A stretch of 24,122 nucleotides of DNA from CAYMUL01 sp964393605 (GTDB lineage: Bacteria; Bacteroidota; Ignavibacteria; Ignavibacteriales; Ignavibacteriaceae): NCBI GenBank assembly GCA_964393605.1, contig CAYMUL010000044.1:1-24122 (forward strand), written 5' to 3'. Shown in pieces: positions 1 to 8,142 of the stretch (positions are counted from its first letter, which is position 1; each line of letters starts with the position of its first letter). Under the pieces are notes generated by a model. The model ran no database searches, had not been told where the DNA came from, and saw only the letters and a program-made list of their open reading frames with translations. Both the position numbers and the translations under genes were made by a program.

Positions 1-326
1 TCATTAACTAAAAACTTTATGGCAACGCCATTATTGTGGACTCAACACGGACAGCATTTTTCAGCGCCGCATATTTGTAATTATAAAGTTGAGTTTGTAA
101 AGTTTAGTAACTCTTTTTAGAAAGTTGTTTTAAGAAACACTTTTAATAAATAAAAGTTGCTGATTCTAATCGGCATAGTTGTTCCAACTTTCGCTACGCT
201 TCGGTTGATAAACTGGGCGGCGGATTATTGGCAACGCTGTAACATTTTTTGAAAATTTTAGTTATTATTTACTTGAAATAATATTGTGGCTTTTCTATAA
301 TTAAGTACAATTTTGAGGAAAAATAA
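1..326. other. Left flank with no recognised gene
   Basis: No convincing gene is visible. A 33-codon open frame on the plus strand (ATG at 19, stop at 118-120) begins MATPLLWTQHG, but it is too short and unsupported to call. Positions 180-240 are more GC-rich than their surroundings. The last 30 bases are AT-rich and end in a GAGGA Shine-Dalgarno-like stretch before the gene at 327, so the promoter of that toxin-antitoxin pair should lie in the second half of this stretch. Confidence 0.4.
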
Positions 327-530
327 ATGGATTCAAAAAACATAATTCAAACTGCTTTAACTTTAAGTCCGGCTGAAAGAGTATTTATAATTGATGCACT
401 TTCGAAAAGCTTAAGTGAACCAAACAAAGATATCGAAAAGTTTTGGAAAGAAGAGGTTGAAAAACGATTTAAATCTTTCATGAAAGGGAAAATAAAGACC
501 ATTTCCTATGAACAACATTTAAAGAAATGA
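327..530 (+). CDS. Addiction-module antitoxin, Unstab_antitox (TIGR02574-like) family
   Basis: This 67-residue protein has the typical build of the small antitoxins that pair with RelE/ParE toxins. It starts MDSKNIIQTALTLSPAERV, matching the family's opening helix followed by the 'LSPAERxxLIDxLxxSL' core, and then has a highly charged lysine-rich tail that would wrap around the toxin. Its stop codon overlaps the start of the next gene (ATGA), so the pair is translationally coupled. A GAGGA ribosome-binding site precedes the ATG. Antitoxins of this family neutralise the toxin by direct contact and usually repress their own operon. That role is inferred from the family and the context. Confidence 0.85.
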   Translation: MDSKNIIQTALTLSPAERVFIIDALSKSLSEPNKDIEKFWKEEVEKRFKSFMKGKIKTISYEQHLKK

Positions 531-814
531 AAGTTAATTTTCTTGAACCTGCATATTTAGAATATCAAGAAGCTATTGAATTTTACAGTCTACAAAGTAA
601 AGGATTAGATAAAAAATTTATTTCTGAAATAGAAAAAACGATCTCGATTATAAAAAACTATCCCGAATGCTTTCCAAAATATTCCGAACATACCAGAAAA
701 GCTGTGGTTAATATTTTTCCATATAATATAATTTATGCAATTGTTTATAATAATATTTTAATAATAGCAATTGCACATCAACATAGACAACCTAATTATT
801 GGATTGCTCGGTAA
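527..814 (+). CDS. RelE/ParE-superfamily toxin
   Basis: This 95-residue protein matches the ParE/RelE toxin fold. It has an N-terminal strand (MKVNFLEPAYLEYQEAIEFY) with the usual 'A..dl.eA..yY' pattern, two helices to about residue 45, and then the C-terminal sheet with 'FPYNIIYAIVYNNILIIAIAHQHRQPNYW'-like strands (residues ~68-93). The end 'HQHRQPNYW' matches the conserved 'aH.rR.P.YW..R' terminus of ParE-like members. It overlaps the upstream antitoxin gene by four bases. Family members either poison DNA gyrase (ParE) or cleave mRNA on the ribosome (RelE). The sequence alone does not decide which, though the C-terminus favours ParE-like proteins. Confidence 0.87.
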   Translation: MKVNFLEPAYLEYQEAIEFYSLQSKGLDKKFISEIEKTISIIKNYPECFPKYSEHTRKAVVNIFPYNIIYAIVYNNILIIAIAHQHRQPNYWIAR

Positions 815-1112
815 CTTTAAAAAATAAGAAACTTATATAAGCAACAAATATAAAAGAACGAACTCATGCAAATCTGGAGAGAGAGTAAGACTCAAATGTT
901 TAGCCTGTTTGTGTCAGTGCTGTCCAAAATAAAAATAAAACCGTTCGATAAATTCTATTTTTATTCAAAATAAAAGAAATTAAAGTCGTTTGATATTTAA
1001 TCCATCAAAAAAAGATTTACTATATTATTGTTCTCAAATTTACAAGCTCACTTTTCAAGGTGAGTTATTCAATTCTATGCGGCTAAAGCCAAATAATTTG
1101 GTTAATAGTATA

Positions 1113-1134
1113 TCCGTTGGATAAATCCAACGGA
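1113..1134. repeat. Perfect 8-bp hairpin (TCCGTTGG/CCAACGGA)
   Basis: The arms 1113-1120 and 1127-1134 are exact inverted repeats around the 6-base loop ATAAAT. No T-run follows on either strand, so it is not a clear terminator. It looks like a short palindromic intergenic repeat. Confidence 0.7.
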
Positions 1135-1184
1135 AATAAAATATAATATTTGTTTTTTAATTAAATGCGAACTTAGCAAAATTG

Positions 1185-1224
1185 CCGTCAGCTTAAGTTT
1201 ACCTAACTTTAGGTAGACTGACGG
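1185..1224. repeat. Bulged palindrome with a CTTAAG bulge
   Basis: The outer arms CCGTCAG (1185-1191) and CTGACGG (1218-1224) pair exactly. The inner arms TTTACCT (1198-1204) and AGGTAGA (1211-1217) pair with one G-U wobble around the loop AACTTT. The left arm carries six extra bases, CTTAAG (1192-1197), itself a palindrome. The structure lies about 110 bases upstream of clpB. It could be a mobile palindromic repeat or a structured leader. Confidence 0.6.
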
Positions 1225-1331
1225 ATTGGGGAACAGAAACGAAGCGGAGAAGATTCAACATTGCCTTTGTTTATTTACTTTCAGAAATTGCGGTTGTAAT
1301 TTTTAGCAAACGATAATCAGGCAATAAAATC

Positions 1332-3947
1332 ATGGCATTTAATTTTAATAAGTTCACGGTTAAGGCACAAGAAACTGTGCAGTCTGCAATTGAAATTGCA
1401 CAAAACTTTAACAATCAAATCATAGAACCGGCTCATCTGCTTGCGGCATTAGTGCAAGAAAAAAATAACCTCGCCGATACAATCATTCAAAAAACAGGCG
1501 GCAATACAGATCGCATAAAAATAAAAGTTACAGAACTCCTCGAATCGTTTCCTAAAGTTGACGGCGCGGGAATCGGAAACCAGCAGATGTCAAACACGCT
1601 TGCAAAACTTTTTGATATTGCAATTGAAGAAGCAAATTATCTAAAAGATGATTTCATCTCAACCGAACATTTATTAATTGCACTCGCAAGTTCAAAAGAT
1701 AAAGCGGGACAATTACTGCGCGATAACGGTGTATCTAAAGATGCAATTCTTTCCGCGCTAAAAGATGTGCGCGGCACTCAACGGGTTACTTCACAGAACG
1801 CAGAAGATTCGTATCAATCATTAAAAAAATTTGGAAGGAATTTGAACGAGCTTGTTAAAGCGGGGAAACTTGATCCCGTTATCGGTCGCGATGAAGAAAT
1901 CCGCCGCGTGCTTCAAGTACTTTCGCGGAGAACGAAAAACAATCCGGTATTAATCGGTGAGCCTGGTGTAGGCAAAACCGCAATTGCAGAAGGAATTGCT
2001 CATCGCATTGTATCGGGGGATGTGCCGGAAAATTTAAGATCAAAAACGATAGTCGCGCTCGATATTGCACTGCTCGTTGCAGGCACACAGTTCCGCGGAC
2101 AGTTTGAAGAAAGATTAAAAGCATTATTAAAAGAAGTTCAAGATTCAAACGGCGAGATAGTTTTATTCATCGACGAACTTCACACGCTTGTCGGTGCTGG
2201 TTCGGCGGAAGGTGCGGTTGATGCCGCCAATATTTTAAAGCCGGCACTCGCACGCGGAGAACTTCATGCTATCGGCGCAACTACTTTGAATGAGTATAAA
2301 AAATATATCGAAAAAGATGCGGCACTTGAAAGAAGATTTCAACCTATCTTAATTGATGAACCGAATGAAGAAGATGCAATTTCAATTCTTCGCGGATTGA
2401 AAGAGAGATACGAAGTTCATCACGGCGTAAGAATTACTGATAACGCAATTGTTTCTGCAGTGCAACTTTCGCAAAGATATATTTCAGATCGATTCCTTCC
2501 CGACAAAGCAATTGATTTGATAGATGAAGCCGCTTCGAAGCTGCGTATGGAAATTGATTCTATGCCCGAAGAACTCGACTCACTCGAAAGAAAAATTAAA
2601 CAACTTGAAATTGAACGTGAAGCATTGAAGCGTGAGAAGGATGATCTTTCCAAAAAAAGATTGACTGAACTCGAGAAAGAACTTCAAGAAGTTTCGGAAG
2701 AGAAAAATATTTTGAAACTTCATTGGAAAAATGAGAAAGATAAAATTCAATCCATTCGTACAACTAAAAGTGAAATTGAAAATCTTAAACTCGCCGCAGA
2801 AAAATATGAACGGGAAGGAGATTTCGGCAAAGTTGCGGAGCTTCGTTACGGAAAAATAAATGAGCTGGAAAAAAGAATAGTTGATGAAACAAAAGCTCTT
2901 TCAAAAATTCAAAAAGATAAAAAGATGTTGCGCGAAGAAGTAGATGCGGAAGACATCGCCGAGATAGTTGCAAAATGGACAGGCATTCCACTGAGCAAAA
3001 TGCTTGAATCTGAAAGAGAAAAATTACTCCGTCTCGAAGATGAACTGCACAAACGTGTAGTCGGTCAGAGGGATGCAGTATCGGCTGTTGCAAATGCAAT
3101 TAGAAGGTCGCGGGCGGGATTACAAGATGTGAACAAGCCGATCGGCTCCTTTATTTTCATAGGCACAACGGGGGTTGGCAAAACAGAGCTTGCACGCGCT
3201 CTCGCGGAAGTTTTGTTTGACGACGAACATGCGATGATAAGAATTGATATGTCCGAATACATGGAAAAATTTTCCGTGAGCAGATTAATCGGTGCGCCTC
3301 CCGGCTATGTCGGTTATGAAGAAGGTGGACAACTTACGGAAGCAATTCGTAGAAGACCGTACTCTGTTATTCTTCTCGATGAAATTGAAAAAGCGCACGC
3401 CGATGTTTTCAACGTGTTGTTGCAAGTTCTTGACGACGGAAGATTGACCGACAACAAAGGACGAACTGTAAATTTTAAAAATGCAATTATAATCATGACT
3501 TCAAATCTCGGCTCGCATCTTATACAAGAAAAATTAGAGCGTGCACACGAATCGCAAATTGATGAAGTTATCGGCGAACTCCGTTTTAAGTTGCTCGATC
3601 TGTTAAGGAAAACTATTCGTCCCGAATTTTTAAATCGTATTGATGAAATAGTACTCTTCAAACCGCTTTCAAGAAATGAATTGAAGGAGATTGTAGAAAT
3701 TCAAATTCAGCGCGTTGCCAAGTTGTTGAAAGAAAAAGATATTACAATTGCCGTGAACGATGAAGCGAAGGAGTGGCTCTCTTCACTTGGTTATGATTTA
3801 ACATACGGCGCGCGTCCTTTGAAGCGAACGATACAAAAATATCTTGTCAATCCACTTTCGCAGGAAATATTATCGGGAAATTTTTCTTCCGGCGATGAAA
3901 TTCAAATTACACTCGGCGATAAAGGAAGGTTGGAATTCAAAAAATAA
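1332..3947 (+). CDS. clpB: ATP-dependent disaggregase ClpB (Hsp100)
   Basis: This 871-residue protein is a full-length class I AAA+ unfoldase. ClpB extracts polypeptides from aggregates in the cytoplasm, working with DnaK/DnaJ/GrpE. The N-terminal Clp_N repeats cover about residues 1-150. The first AAA+ module has Walker A GEPGVGKT (209-216) and Walker B VLFIDE (277-282). A coiled-coil middle domain at about 405-525 separates ClpB from ClpA/ClpC. The second module has GTTGVGKT (611-618), the pore loop GYVGYEEG (~659) and ILLDEIEKAH (~680-689). The C-terminus carries the usual LGYDLTYGARPLKR. No ClpP-binding loop was noted. The gene stands alone, and its stop codon overlaps the start of a heptamer repeat array. 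Confidence 0.97.
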   Translation: MAFNFNKFTVKAQETVQSAIEIAQNFNNQIIEPAHLLAALVQEKNNLADTIIQKTGGNTDRIKIKVTELLESFPKVDGAGIGNQQMSNTLAKLFDIAIEEANYLKDDFISTEHLLIALASSKDKAGQLLRDNGVSKDAILSALKDVRGTQRVTSQNAEDSYQSLKKFGRNLNELVKAGKLDPVIGRDEEIRRVLQVLSRRTKNNPVLIGEPGVGKTAIAEGIAHRIVSGDVPENLRSKTIVALDIALLVAGTQFRGQFEERLKALLKEVQDSNGEIVLFIDELHTLVGAGSAEGAVDAANILKPALARGELHAIGATTLNEYKKYIEKDAALERRFQPILIDEPNEEDAISILRGLKERYEVHHGVRITDNAIVSAVQLSQRYISDRFLPDKAIDLIDEAASKLRMEIDSMPEELDSLERKIKQLEIEREALKREKDDLSKKRLTELEKELQEVSEEKNILKLHWKNEKDKIQSIRTTKSEIENLKLAAEKYEREGDFGKVAELRYGKINELEKRIVDETKALSKIQKDKKMLREEVDAEDIAEIVAKWTGIPLSKMLESEREKLLRLEDELHKRVVGQRDAVSAVANAIRRSRAGLQDVNKPIGSFIFIGTTGVGKTELARALAEVLFDDEHAMIRIDMSEYMEKFSVSRLIGAPPGYVGYEEGGQLTEAIRRRPYSVILLDEIEKAHADVFNVLLQVLDDGRLTDNKGRTVNFKNAIIIMTSNLGSHLIQEKLERAHESQIDEVIGELRFKLLDLLRKTIRPEFLNRIDEIVLFKPLSRNELKEIVEIQIQRVAKLLKEKDITIAVNDEAKEWLSSLGYDLTYGARPLKRTIQKYLVNPLSQEILSGNFSSGDEIQITLGDKGRLEFKK

Positions 3948-4008
3948 TTGACAATGGAGAATGGAGAATTGACAATGAAGAATTAAAAATTACAAATTAA
4001 AAATGAAT
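3946..4008. repeat. Phased heptamer array AATTnnn overlapping the clpB stop
   Basis: Nine successive 7-bp units run in strict phase from 3946: AATTGAC, AATGGAG, AATGGAG, AATTGAC, AATGAAG, AATTAAA, AATTACA, AATTAAA, AATGAAT. The first unit shares its AA with the TAA stop of clpB. The sixth unit starts at 3981, exactly where the 385-bp duplication begins. Related arrays occur at 4296-4330, 18133-18167, 21664-21691 and 21763-21797. Confidence 0.8.
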
Positions 4009-4365
4009 TATTTTTTACTTCACTGCGATCAAAAAAGTAATAGGCAGTAAGCAACGGAGATTCTATAAATTGAAATGGAGTAAGTGTATTTGTAAAAAAT
4101 ATATCGTCCCGGCTGGGACTTAATCTTCTCTTCTTTGTATTTTTTACCAATATGCGATCCCTACGATATCTTGTTTTTTCCCGTTAGGGAAAAGATATTG
4201 GTAACAAAGATACAAACCAAAAAAATCAAAGTCCCGCAGGGATGAGACAGAGAACAATGTATGTGTAAGTGTAAGGTTAATTGTAAGAAGGAAAGAATTG
4301 AGAATTGATAATTGTAAATTATAAATTTCGTTGTGCCTTCGTAACTTTGTGGCATTCCATTGAAC
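3981..4365. repeat. 385-bp tandem direct repeat, copy 1
   Basis: Positions 3981-4365 and 4366-4750 appear identical base for base on reading. The base before each copy differs (G at 3980, C at 4365), which sets the left edge. The unit starts with heptamers (AATTAAA, AATTACA), includes a long imperfect palindrome and a TGTAAG-type stretch, and carries a second heptamer array at 4296-4330. A 68-codon open frame on the minus strand occurs in each copy, but nothing supports it as a gene. Confidence 0.93.
4105..4248. repeat. MITE-like imperfect palindrome inside duplication copy 1
   Basis: The segment starts CGTCCCGGCTGGGAC and ends GTCCCGCAGGGATGAGAC. Inside these ends, the left arm at 4134-4153 (TTTGTAT..TTTTACCAATAT) pairs with the right arm at 4195-4216 (ATATTGGTAACAAAGATACAAA-like) with about two mismatches and a two-base indel. 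The centre (4156-4190) holds TCCCTACG and CCCGTTAGGG, which can also pair. The build fits a small non-autonomous palindromic element. I see no target-site duplication and no transposase. Confidence 0.6.
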
Positions 4366-4750
4366 AATTAAAAATTACAAATTAAAAATGAATTATTTTT
4401 TACTTCACTGCGATCAAAAAAGTAATAGGCAGTAAGCAACGGAGATTCTATAAATTGAAATGGAGTAAGTGTATTTGTAAAAAATATATCGTCCCGGCTG
4501 GGACTTAATCTTCTCTTCTTTGTATTTTTTACCAATATGCGATCCCTACGATATCTTGTTTTTTCCCGTTAGGGAAAAGATATTGGTAACAAAGATACAA
4601 ACCAAAAAAATCAAAGTCCCGCAGGGATGAGACAGAGAACAATGTATGTGTAAGTGTAAGGTTAATTGTAAGAAGGAAAGAATTGAGAATTGATAATTGT
4701 AAATTATAAATTTCGTTGTGCCTTCGTAACTTTGTGGCATTCCATTGAAC
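4366..4750. repeat. 385-bp tandem direct repeat, copy 2
   Basis: This is the second, apparently exact, copy of 3981-4365. After it, the first 26 bases of a third unit follow (4751-4776: AATTAAA, AATTACA, AATTAAA, AATGA), and then the sequence diverges into the region upstream of the DPP-IV gene. Exact identity in a non-coding unit implies a very recent duplication, gene conversion or an assembly artefact. Confidence 0.93.
4490..4633. repeat. MITE-like imperfect palindrome inside duplication copy 2
   Basis: This is the exact second occurrence of the palindrome at 4105-4248, carried by the tandem duplication and not by independent insertion, since its flanks are duplicated with it. The arms are at 4519-4538 and 4580-4601. 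Confidence 0.6.
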
Positions 4751-4960
4751 AATTAAAAATTACAAATTAAAAATGATTTGCCCTTCGCTTCGCTGATATC
4801 AGGATTAATTTTTTAATTGGATAGAAGATCAGTTAGTTGAAGCATTTGAATTAAAAGAGTTATTTATTCTCTATCAGACACAATTTTACTTTGCCTCAAC
4901 AACCGCTCAAACATTATATTCGTACTCCTTTTTTGAAATTCAATCTTACAGGTGAATAAA

Positions 4961-7135
4961 ATGAAAAAAATATTTTCTTTATTAATAATTATAGTTGTGG
5001 CTAATATCCATGCGCAGGTTAAGGAACTTACTGTTCAGGAAATATTTTCGAACAGAAGTTTTTTTCCGCGCGGTTTCGGAAATGTAAAATGGATTAGCGA
5101 TGCAGAAAAATATTCTTACACAAAATTTGATACAGAAAGCAAATCGATGTCGATTTATGTGTACGATATTAAAAATGATATTGAAGTATTATTAGTAAAG
5201 GGGAGCGACTTGAAACCTTCCGGCTCGGAAGAACCTATAGTGATGACAAACTACGAATGGTCGCCGGATGAAAAGTATATTTTGTTCACCGGCTCTCTAC
5301 CGGCGCGCTCGTTAAAAACCGGCGGTGCCTTTTATATTTATGATGTTGAAAAGAAAATTATCGTTCACTCTGTTGAATCCGAACATGAACAAATCAACAT
5401 AAGTTTTTCACCCGACTCAAAAAAAATTGCATTCGTCAGAAATTATAACATCTTCATTTTTGATTTAACAAATGGAATGGAAAAGCAACTTACTTTTGAC
5501 GGCAACCCTTTAGTTTTAAACGGAGTTTTTGATTGGGTCTATGAAGAGGAATTCAGCGTCATTAAAGGCTACGATTGGTCTCCCGATAGCAAGTCGATTG
5601 CATATTGGCAGCTCGATCAAACTTATGTTCCGGCAATTCAAATTGCAAAATGGGATTCGCTCTATTTTAATTTTCATGAAATGCGATATCCGAAATCGGG
5701 CGCGACAAATTCTACCGTTAAAATTGGTGTTGTTGATCTTGAAAATGCAAAAACAAAGTGGATGGATATCGGCGAGGAAAAAGATATTTATGTTGCGCGA
5801 ATTAATTTTACGGCAAACCCGGATTTGCTTTCTATACAAAGATTAAATCGTTTGCAAAACAAACTTGATTTTATTCTTGCGGAAAGAAGCACCGGAAAAT
5901 CTAAAATAATTTTTTCGGAAACAGATTCGTGCTGGGTTGATGTACATGACAATCTTCGTTTCTTAAATGATAAAAAAACTTTTTTGTGGACTTCAGAAAA
6001 AGACGGCTTCAATCATATTTACATTTATGATTATAACGGAAAACAAGTTCGCCAATTGACAAAAGGAAATTTTGAAGTTGATGCTATTCAATCTGTTGAT
6101 GAAAAAAGCGGAGTTGTTTTCTTTTCTTCAAATGAAAGAGGTACAATTTATCACGACCTTTACGCAATTAAATTTGATGGCTACGGTAAAATGCGATTGA
6201 CGATTGATGCAGGGTATCATTCTGTTTCTTTATCTCAACCGACAAAATATTATATCGATCGTTTTTCAACAGCAAACAAAGCAACCATCACGACACTTTA
6301 TTCGGTTGAAGGCAAAAAGTTGAAGGAGCTTTCTACGAGTGATATGAAGTTTGCGGAAGAATATGGTTTTTCTCCCGTTGAAAATTTAACCCTTACAACG
6401 AGTGATGGAATTTCTCTCAACGCGCAAATGATAAAGCCACATAATTTTGATCCCGACAAAAAATATCCCGTGTTGATTTACAATTATAGCGGACCGGGTT
6501 CGCAAATTGTTTCGGATCGTTGGGGTGGTTTTAATTTGGTGTGGCATCAACTTCTTGCACAAAAAGGTTATGTAATTTTTATGCTCGATAACCGCGGCAC
6601 CGGCGGAAGAGGTAAGTCTTTTAAAAATGTTGTGTATAAAAATCTCGGTAAGTGGGAAGTGAACGATATGATTGAAGGCGCGAAGTACTTGTCATCATTG
6701 GGTTTTGTCGATGTATCGCGAATAGGCATCTGGGGGTGGAGCTACGGCGGTTACATGTCAGCTTTAACTTTGATGCGCGGGCATGAATATTTTAAGGCGG
6801 CAATTTCGGTCGCGCCTGTAACGCATTGGAAATTTTACGATACAATTTACACGGAACGATTTATGTCGCTGCCTTCTTTAAATGTTGATGGTTATGAAAA
6901 TACTTCCGTTCTTTCCGAAGTGAAAAACTTAAAAGGAAAACTTCTTCTTGTACACGGAACTGCGGATGATAATGTTCACTTTCAAAACGCGGTTGCATTA
7001 GTCAATGAGTTGATTAAAGAAAATAAACAATTTCAAACAATGTACTACCCTGAAAAAGATCATGGAATTTACGGCGGCAAAACACGCGAACAACTTTACA
7101 CGATGATGACAAATTTTATTTTAGAAAATTTATAA
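4961..7135 (+). CDS. Secreted dipeptidyl peptidase IV (S9B family)
   Basis: This 724-residue serine peptidase should remove N-terminal dipeptides (typically X-Pro or X-Ala) from peptides in the periplasm or at the cell surface. It opens with a signal peptide (MKKIFSLLIIIVVANIHAQ). An N-terminal beta-propeller (DPPIV_N) follows, with repeated 'SPD.K.I.F' blades and the S9B hallmark DWVYEEE, whose paired glutamates (~195-197) hold the substrate's amino group. The C-terminal alpha/beta-hydrolase domain has GWSYGGY (Ser ~594), GTADDNVHF (Asp ~669) and DHGIYGG (His ~701). I chose ATG 4961 over the in-frame GTG at 4952 because AGGTGA lies at the right distance before the ATG and the signal peptide then starts MKK. 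There is no C-terminal sorting domain. Confidence 0.95.
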   Translation: MKKIFSLLIIIVVANIHAQVKELTVQEIFSNRSFFPRGFGNVKWISDAEKYSYTKFDTESKSMSIYVYDIKNDIEVLLVKGSDLKPSGSEEPIVMTNYEWSPDEKYILFTGSLPARSLKTGGAFYIYDVEKKIIVHSVESEHEQINISFSPDSKKIAFVRNYNIFIFDLTNGMEKQLTFDGNPLVLNGVFDWVYEEEFSVIKGYDWSPDSKSIAYWQLDQTYVPAIQIAKWDSLYFNFHEMRYPKSGATNSTVKIGVVDLENAKTKWMDIGEEKDIYVARINFTANPDLLSIQRLNRLQNKLDFILAERSTGKSKIIFSETDSCWVDVHDNLRFLNDKKTFLWTSEKDGFNHIYIYDYNGKQVRQLTKGNFEVDAIQSVDEKSGVVFFSSNERGTIYHDLYAIKFDGYGKMRLTIDAGYHSVSLSQPTKYYIDRFSTANKATITTLYSVEGKKLKELSTSDMKFAEEYGFSPVENLTLTTSDGISLNAQMIKPHNFDPDKKYPVLIYNYSGPGSQIVSDRWGGFNLVWHQLLAQKGYVIFMLDNRGTGGRGKSFKNVVYKNLGKWEVNDMIEGAKYLSSLGFVDVSRIGIWGWSYGGYMSALTLMRGHEYFKAAISVAPVTHWKFYDTIYTERFMSLPSLNVDGYENTSVLSEVKNLKGKLLLVHGTADDNVHFQNAVALVNELIKENKQFQTMYYPEKDHGIYGGKTREQLYTMMTNFILENL

Positions 7136-7166
7136 ATGTTATTTTTTATTGAGTTGGTGAACTAAC

Positions 7167-7487
7167 ATGCGAAACGCAATTAAAAACGGAAAAGTAATTC
7201 AGAACAAAACATTGCGGGTTACTTTTCTTCTGCTTGGAATATTTTGTCTCGGGCTCGGTATTGCGGGAATAATTTTGCCGTTAATGCCCGGGACAATATT
7301 TATAATTTTATCCGCCTATTTTTTTGCGAGAAGTTCTTCACGTTTTTACAATTGGTTGCGCACAAATAGATTGTTCGGAAAGTATGTTAGATTTTATTTG
7401 CTCGGTGGAAAGATGCCGCTCTACGCAAAGATTTTAACCTTCGGAATTATACTCATCTCAATCATCATCAGCGTTTCAATTTTGTAA
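7167..7487 (+). CDS. Small inner-membrane protein, DUF454 (YbaN-like)
   Basis: This 106-residue protein fits the DUF454/YbaN family. The sequence from about residue 20 (TFLLLGIFCLGLGIAGIILP) to LPLMPGTIFIILSAYFFARS is the conserved first membrane hairpin with the family's 'G.iGi.lPlLPt.pF.lla...f.rsS' pattern. It is followed by 'Fy.WL..n..fG.y...y' and a final hydrophobic segment at about 84-106. The molecular role of the family is unknown. It begins 31 bases after the DPP-IV stop and may be co-transcribed with it. GGTGA upstream could serve as the ribosome-binding site. Confidence 0.87.
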   Translation: MRNAIKNGKVIQNKTLRVTFLLLGIFCLGLGIAGIILPLMPGTIFIILSAYFFARSSSRFYNWLRTNRLFGKYVRFYLLGGKMPLYAKILTFGIILISIIISVSIL

Positions 7488-7500
7488 TTCTGCCTTTTTT

Positions 7501-7546
7501 AGTAAGTATAGATAATTAACAAAAGTGTTAATTATCTAAACTTGCT
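7501..7546. promoter_or_regulatory. Large palindrome abutting abiEi: probable AbiEi operator
   Basis: The inner arms TAGATAATTAAC (7509-7520) and GTTAATTATCTA (7527-7538) are exact 12-bp inverted repeats around AAAAGT. The outer arms (7501-7507 and 7540-7546) extend the pairing with one G-T wobble and one mismatch. The palindrome ends two bases before the ATG of the AbiEi-like gene. AbiEi antitoxins are known to bind inverted repeats in their own promoter and repress it cooperatively. The position and symmetry here fit that role. A terminator for the upstream gene is a weaker alternative, since no T-run follows on the plus strand. Confidence 0.65.
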
Positions 7547-7548
7547 AA

Positions 7549-8142
7549 ATGAAAGCCCATAATCTTGAAAAGACAGATAAACTTATATTAACTATCAGTG
7601 ACATTTCCCGTTCACTTGGCGTGAATTATGATTCGGCAAAAGTTTCAGCCGCGCGATACATCAGGGGTGGGCAACTCCTCCGGTTGAAACGTGATACCTA
7701 TATTCTCTCCTCAAAATATCCGTTACTCACAGAAAAAGATTTTTTTATGCTGGCAAATATTCTCGAAACGCCGTCATACATTTCGCTGACTACTGCACTA
7801 AGTTTCTACAACATTTCCACTCAACAATTAAGAAACAGAATTGAATCTGTTTCTGTGAAGAGAACAAAAAATATTTCTCTCCGTGCAACAGAATTTTCTT
7901 TCTCAAAAATTAAAAAAAATTTTTACTGCGGCTTCAAGAAAACTGAAAACTATTTAATCGCTGAAAAGGAAAAAGTTTTTGCAGATGCAGTTTATCTGAC
8001 TGCAATTAATAGATATACTTTTGATTTTTATGCAATTGATTTTAAGAAATTAAATCTCAACGCAGTAGAAAAATTTCTAAAAGCAACCAATGACAAAGCA
8101 AAAATCTTTTGGGATAAATTATGCAAGACCTTCAATCTTTAG
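7549..8142 (+). CDS. AbiEi-like type IV antitoxin and repressor
   Basis: This 197-residue protein looks like the antitoxin of an AbiE system. Residues ~10-60 form a winged helix-turn-helix (ISDISRSLGVNYDSAKVSAA... followed by RGGQLLRLKRDTYIL), as in the AbiEi_4-type N-terminal domain. The rest matches the AbiEi C-terminal region, with 'TPSYISLTTALSFYNI' and 'EKVFADAVYL' corresponding to the usual 'YiS..sAL..hGl' and 'EKal.D..y' motifs. It overlaps the downstream toxin gene by 22 bases and sits directly behind the palindrome at 7501-7546. In characterised AbiE systems the antitoxin does not bind the toxin but represses the operon and counteracts its activity. No distinct ribosome-binding site is visible inside the palindrome. 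Confidence 0.83.
   Translation: MKAHNLEKTDKLILTISDISRSLGVNYDSAKVSAARYIRGGQLLRLKRDTYILSSKYPLLTEKDFFMLANILETPSYISLTTALSFYNISTQQLRNRIESVSVKRTKNISLRATEFSFSKIKKNFYCGFKKTENYLIAEKEKVFADAVYLTAINRYTFDFYAIDFKKLNLNAVEKFLKATNDKAKIFWDKLCKTFNL

Larger units (their letters stand above)
815..1331. other. Repeat-rich intergenic region upstream of clpB
   Basis: No gene is visible in these 517 bases. The stretch holds at least three small hairpins: a weak one at 1047-1064 (CTCAC/GTGAG arms), a perfect one at 1113-1134 and a larger bulged one at 1185-1224. The last hundred bases should hold the clpB promoter. I saw no clear CIRCE element or other heat-shock operator. Confidence 0.6.

Noticed and set aside
1..326. 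Integron attC site or gene tail in the left flank
   Set aside because: The GC-richer patch at 180-240 suggested a cassette recombination site, but I could not find properly spaced RYYYAAC and GTTRRRY boxes or convincing arms.
4161..4752. Two identical 68-codon open frames on the minus strand (4161-4367 and 4546-4752)
   Set aside because: They lie inside the 385-bp tandem repeat and read through its palindrome. No ribosome-binding site or family pattern is visible, and the identity is due to the DNA duplication.
4952..4960. GTG start for DPP-IV, three codons upstream
   Set aside because: The GTG is part of the AGGTGA ribosome-binding site of the ATG at 4961, which also gives a standard signal peptide.
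5529..5846. A 105-codon plus-strand frame inside the DPP-IV gene
   Set aside because: It lies in another frame of a well-conserved gene and has no family features.
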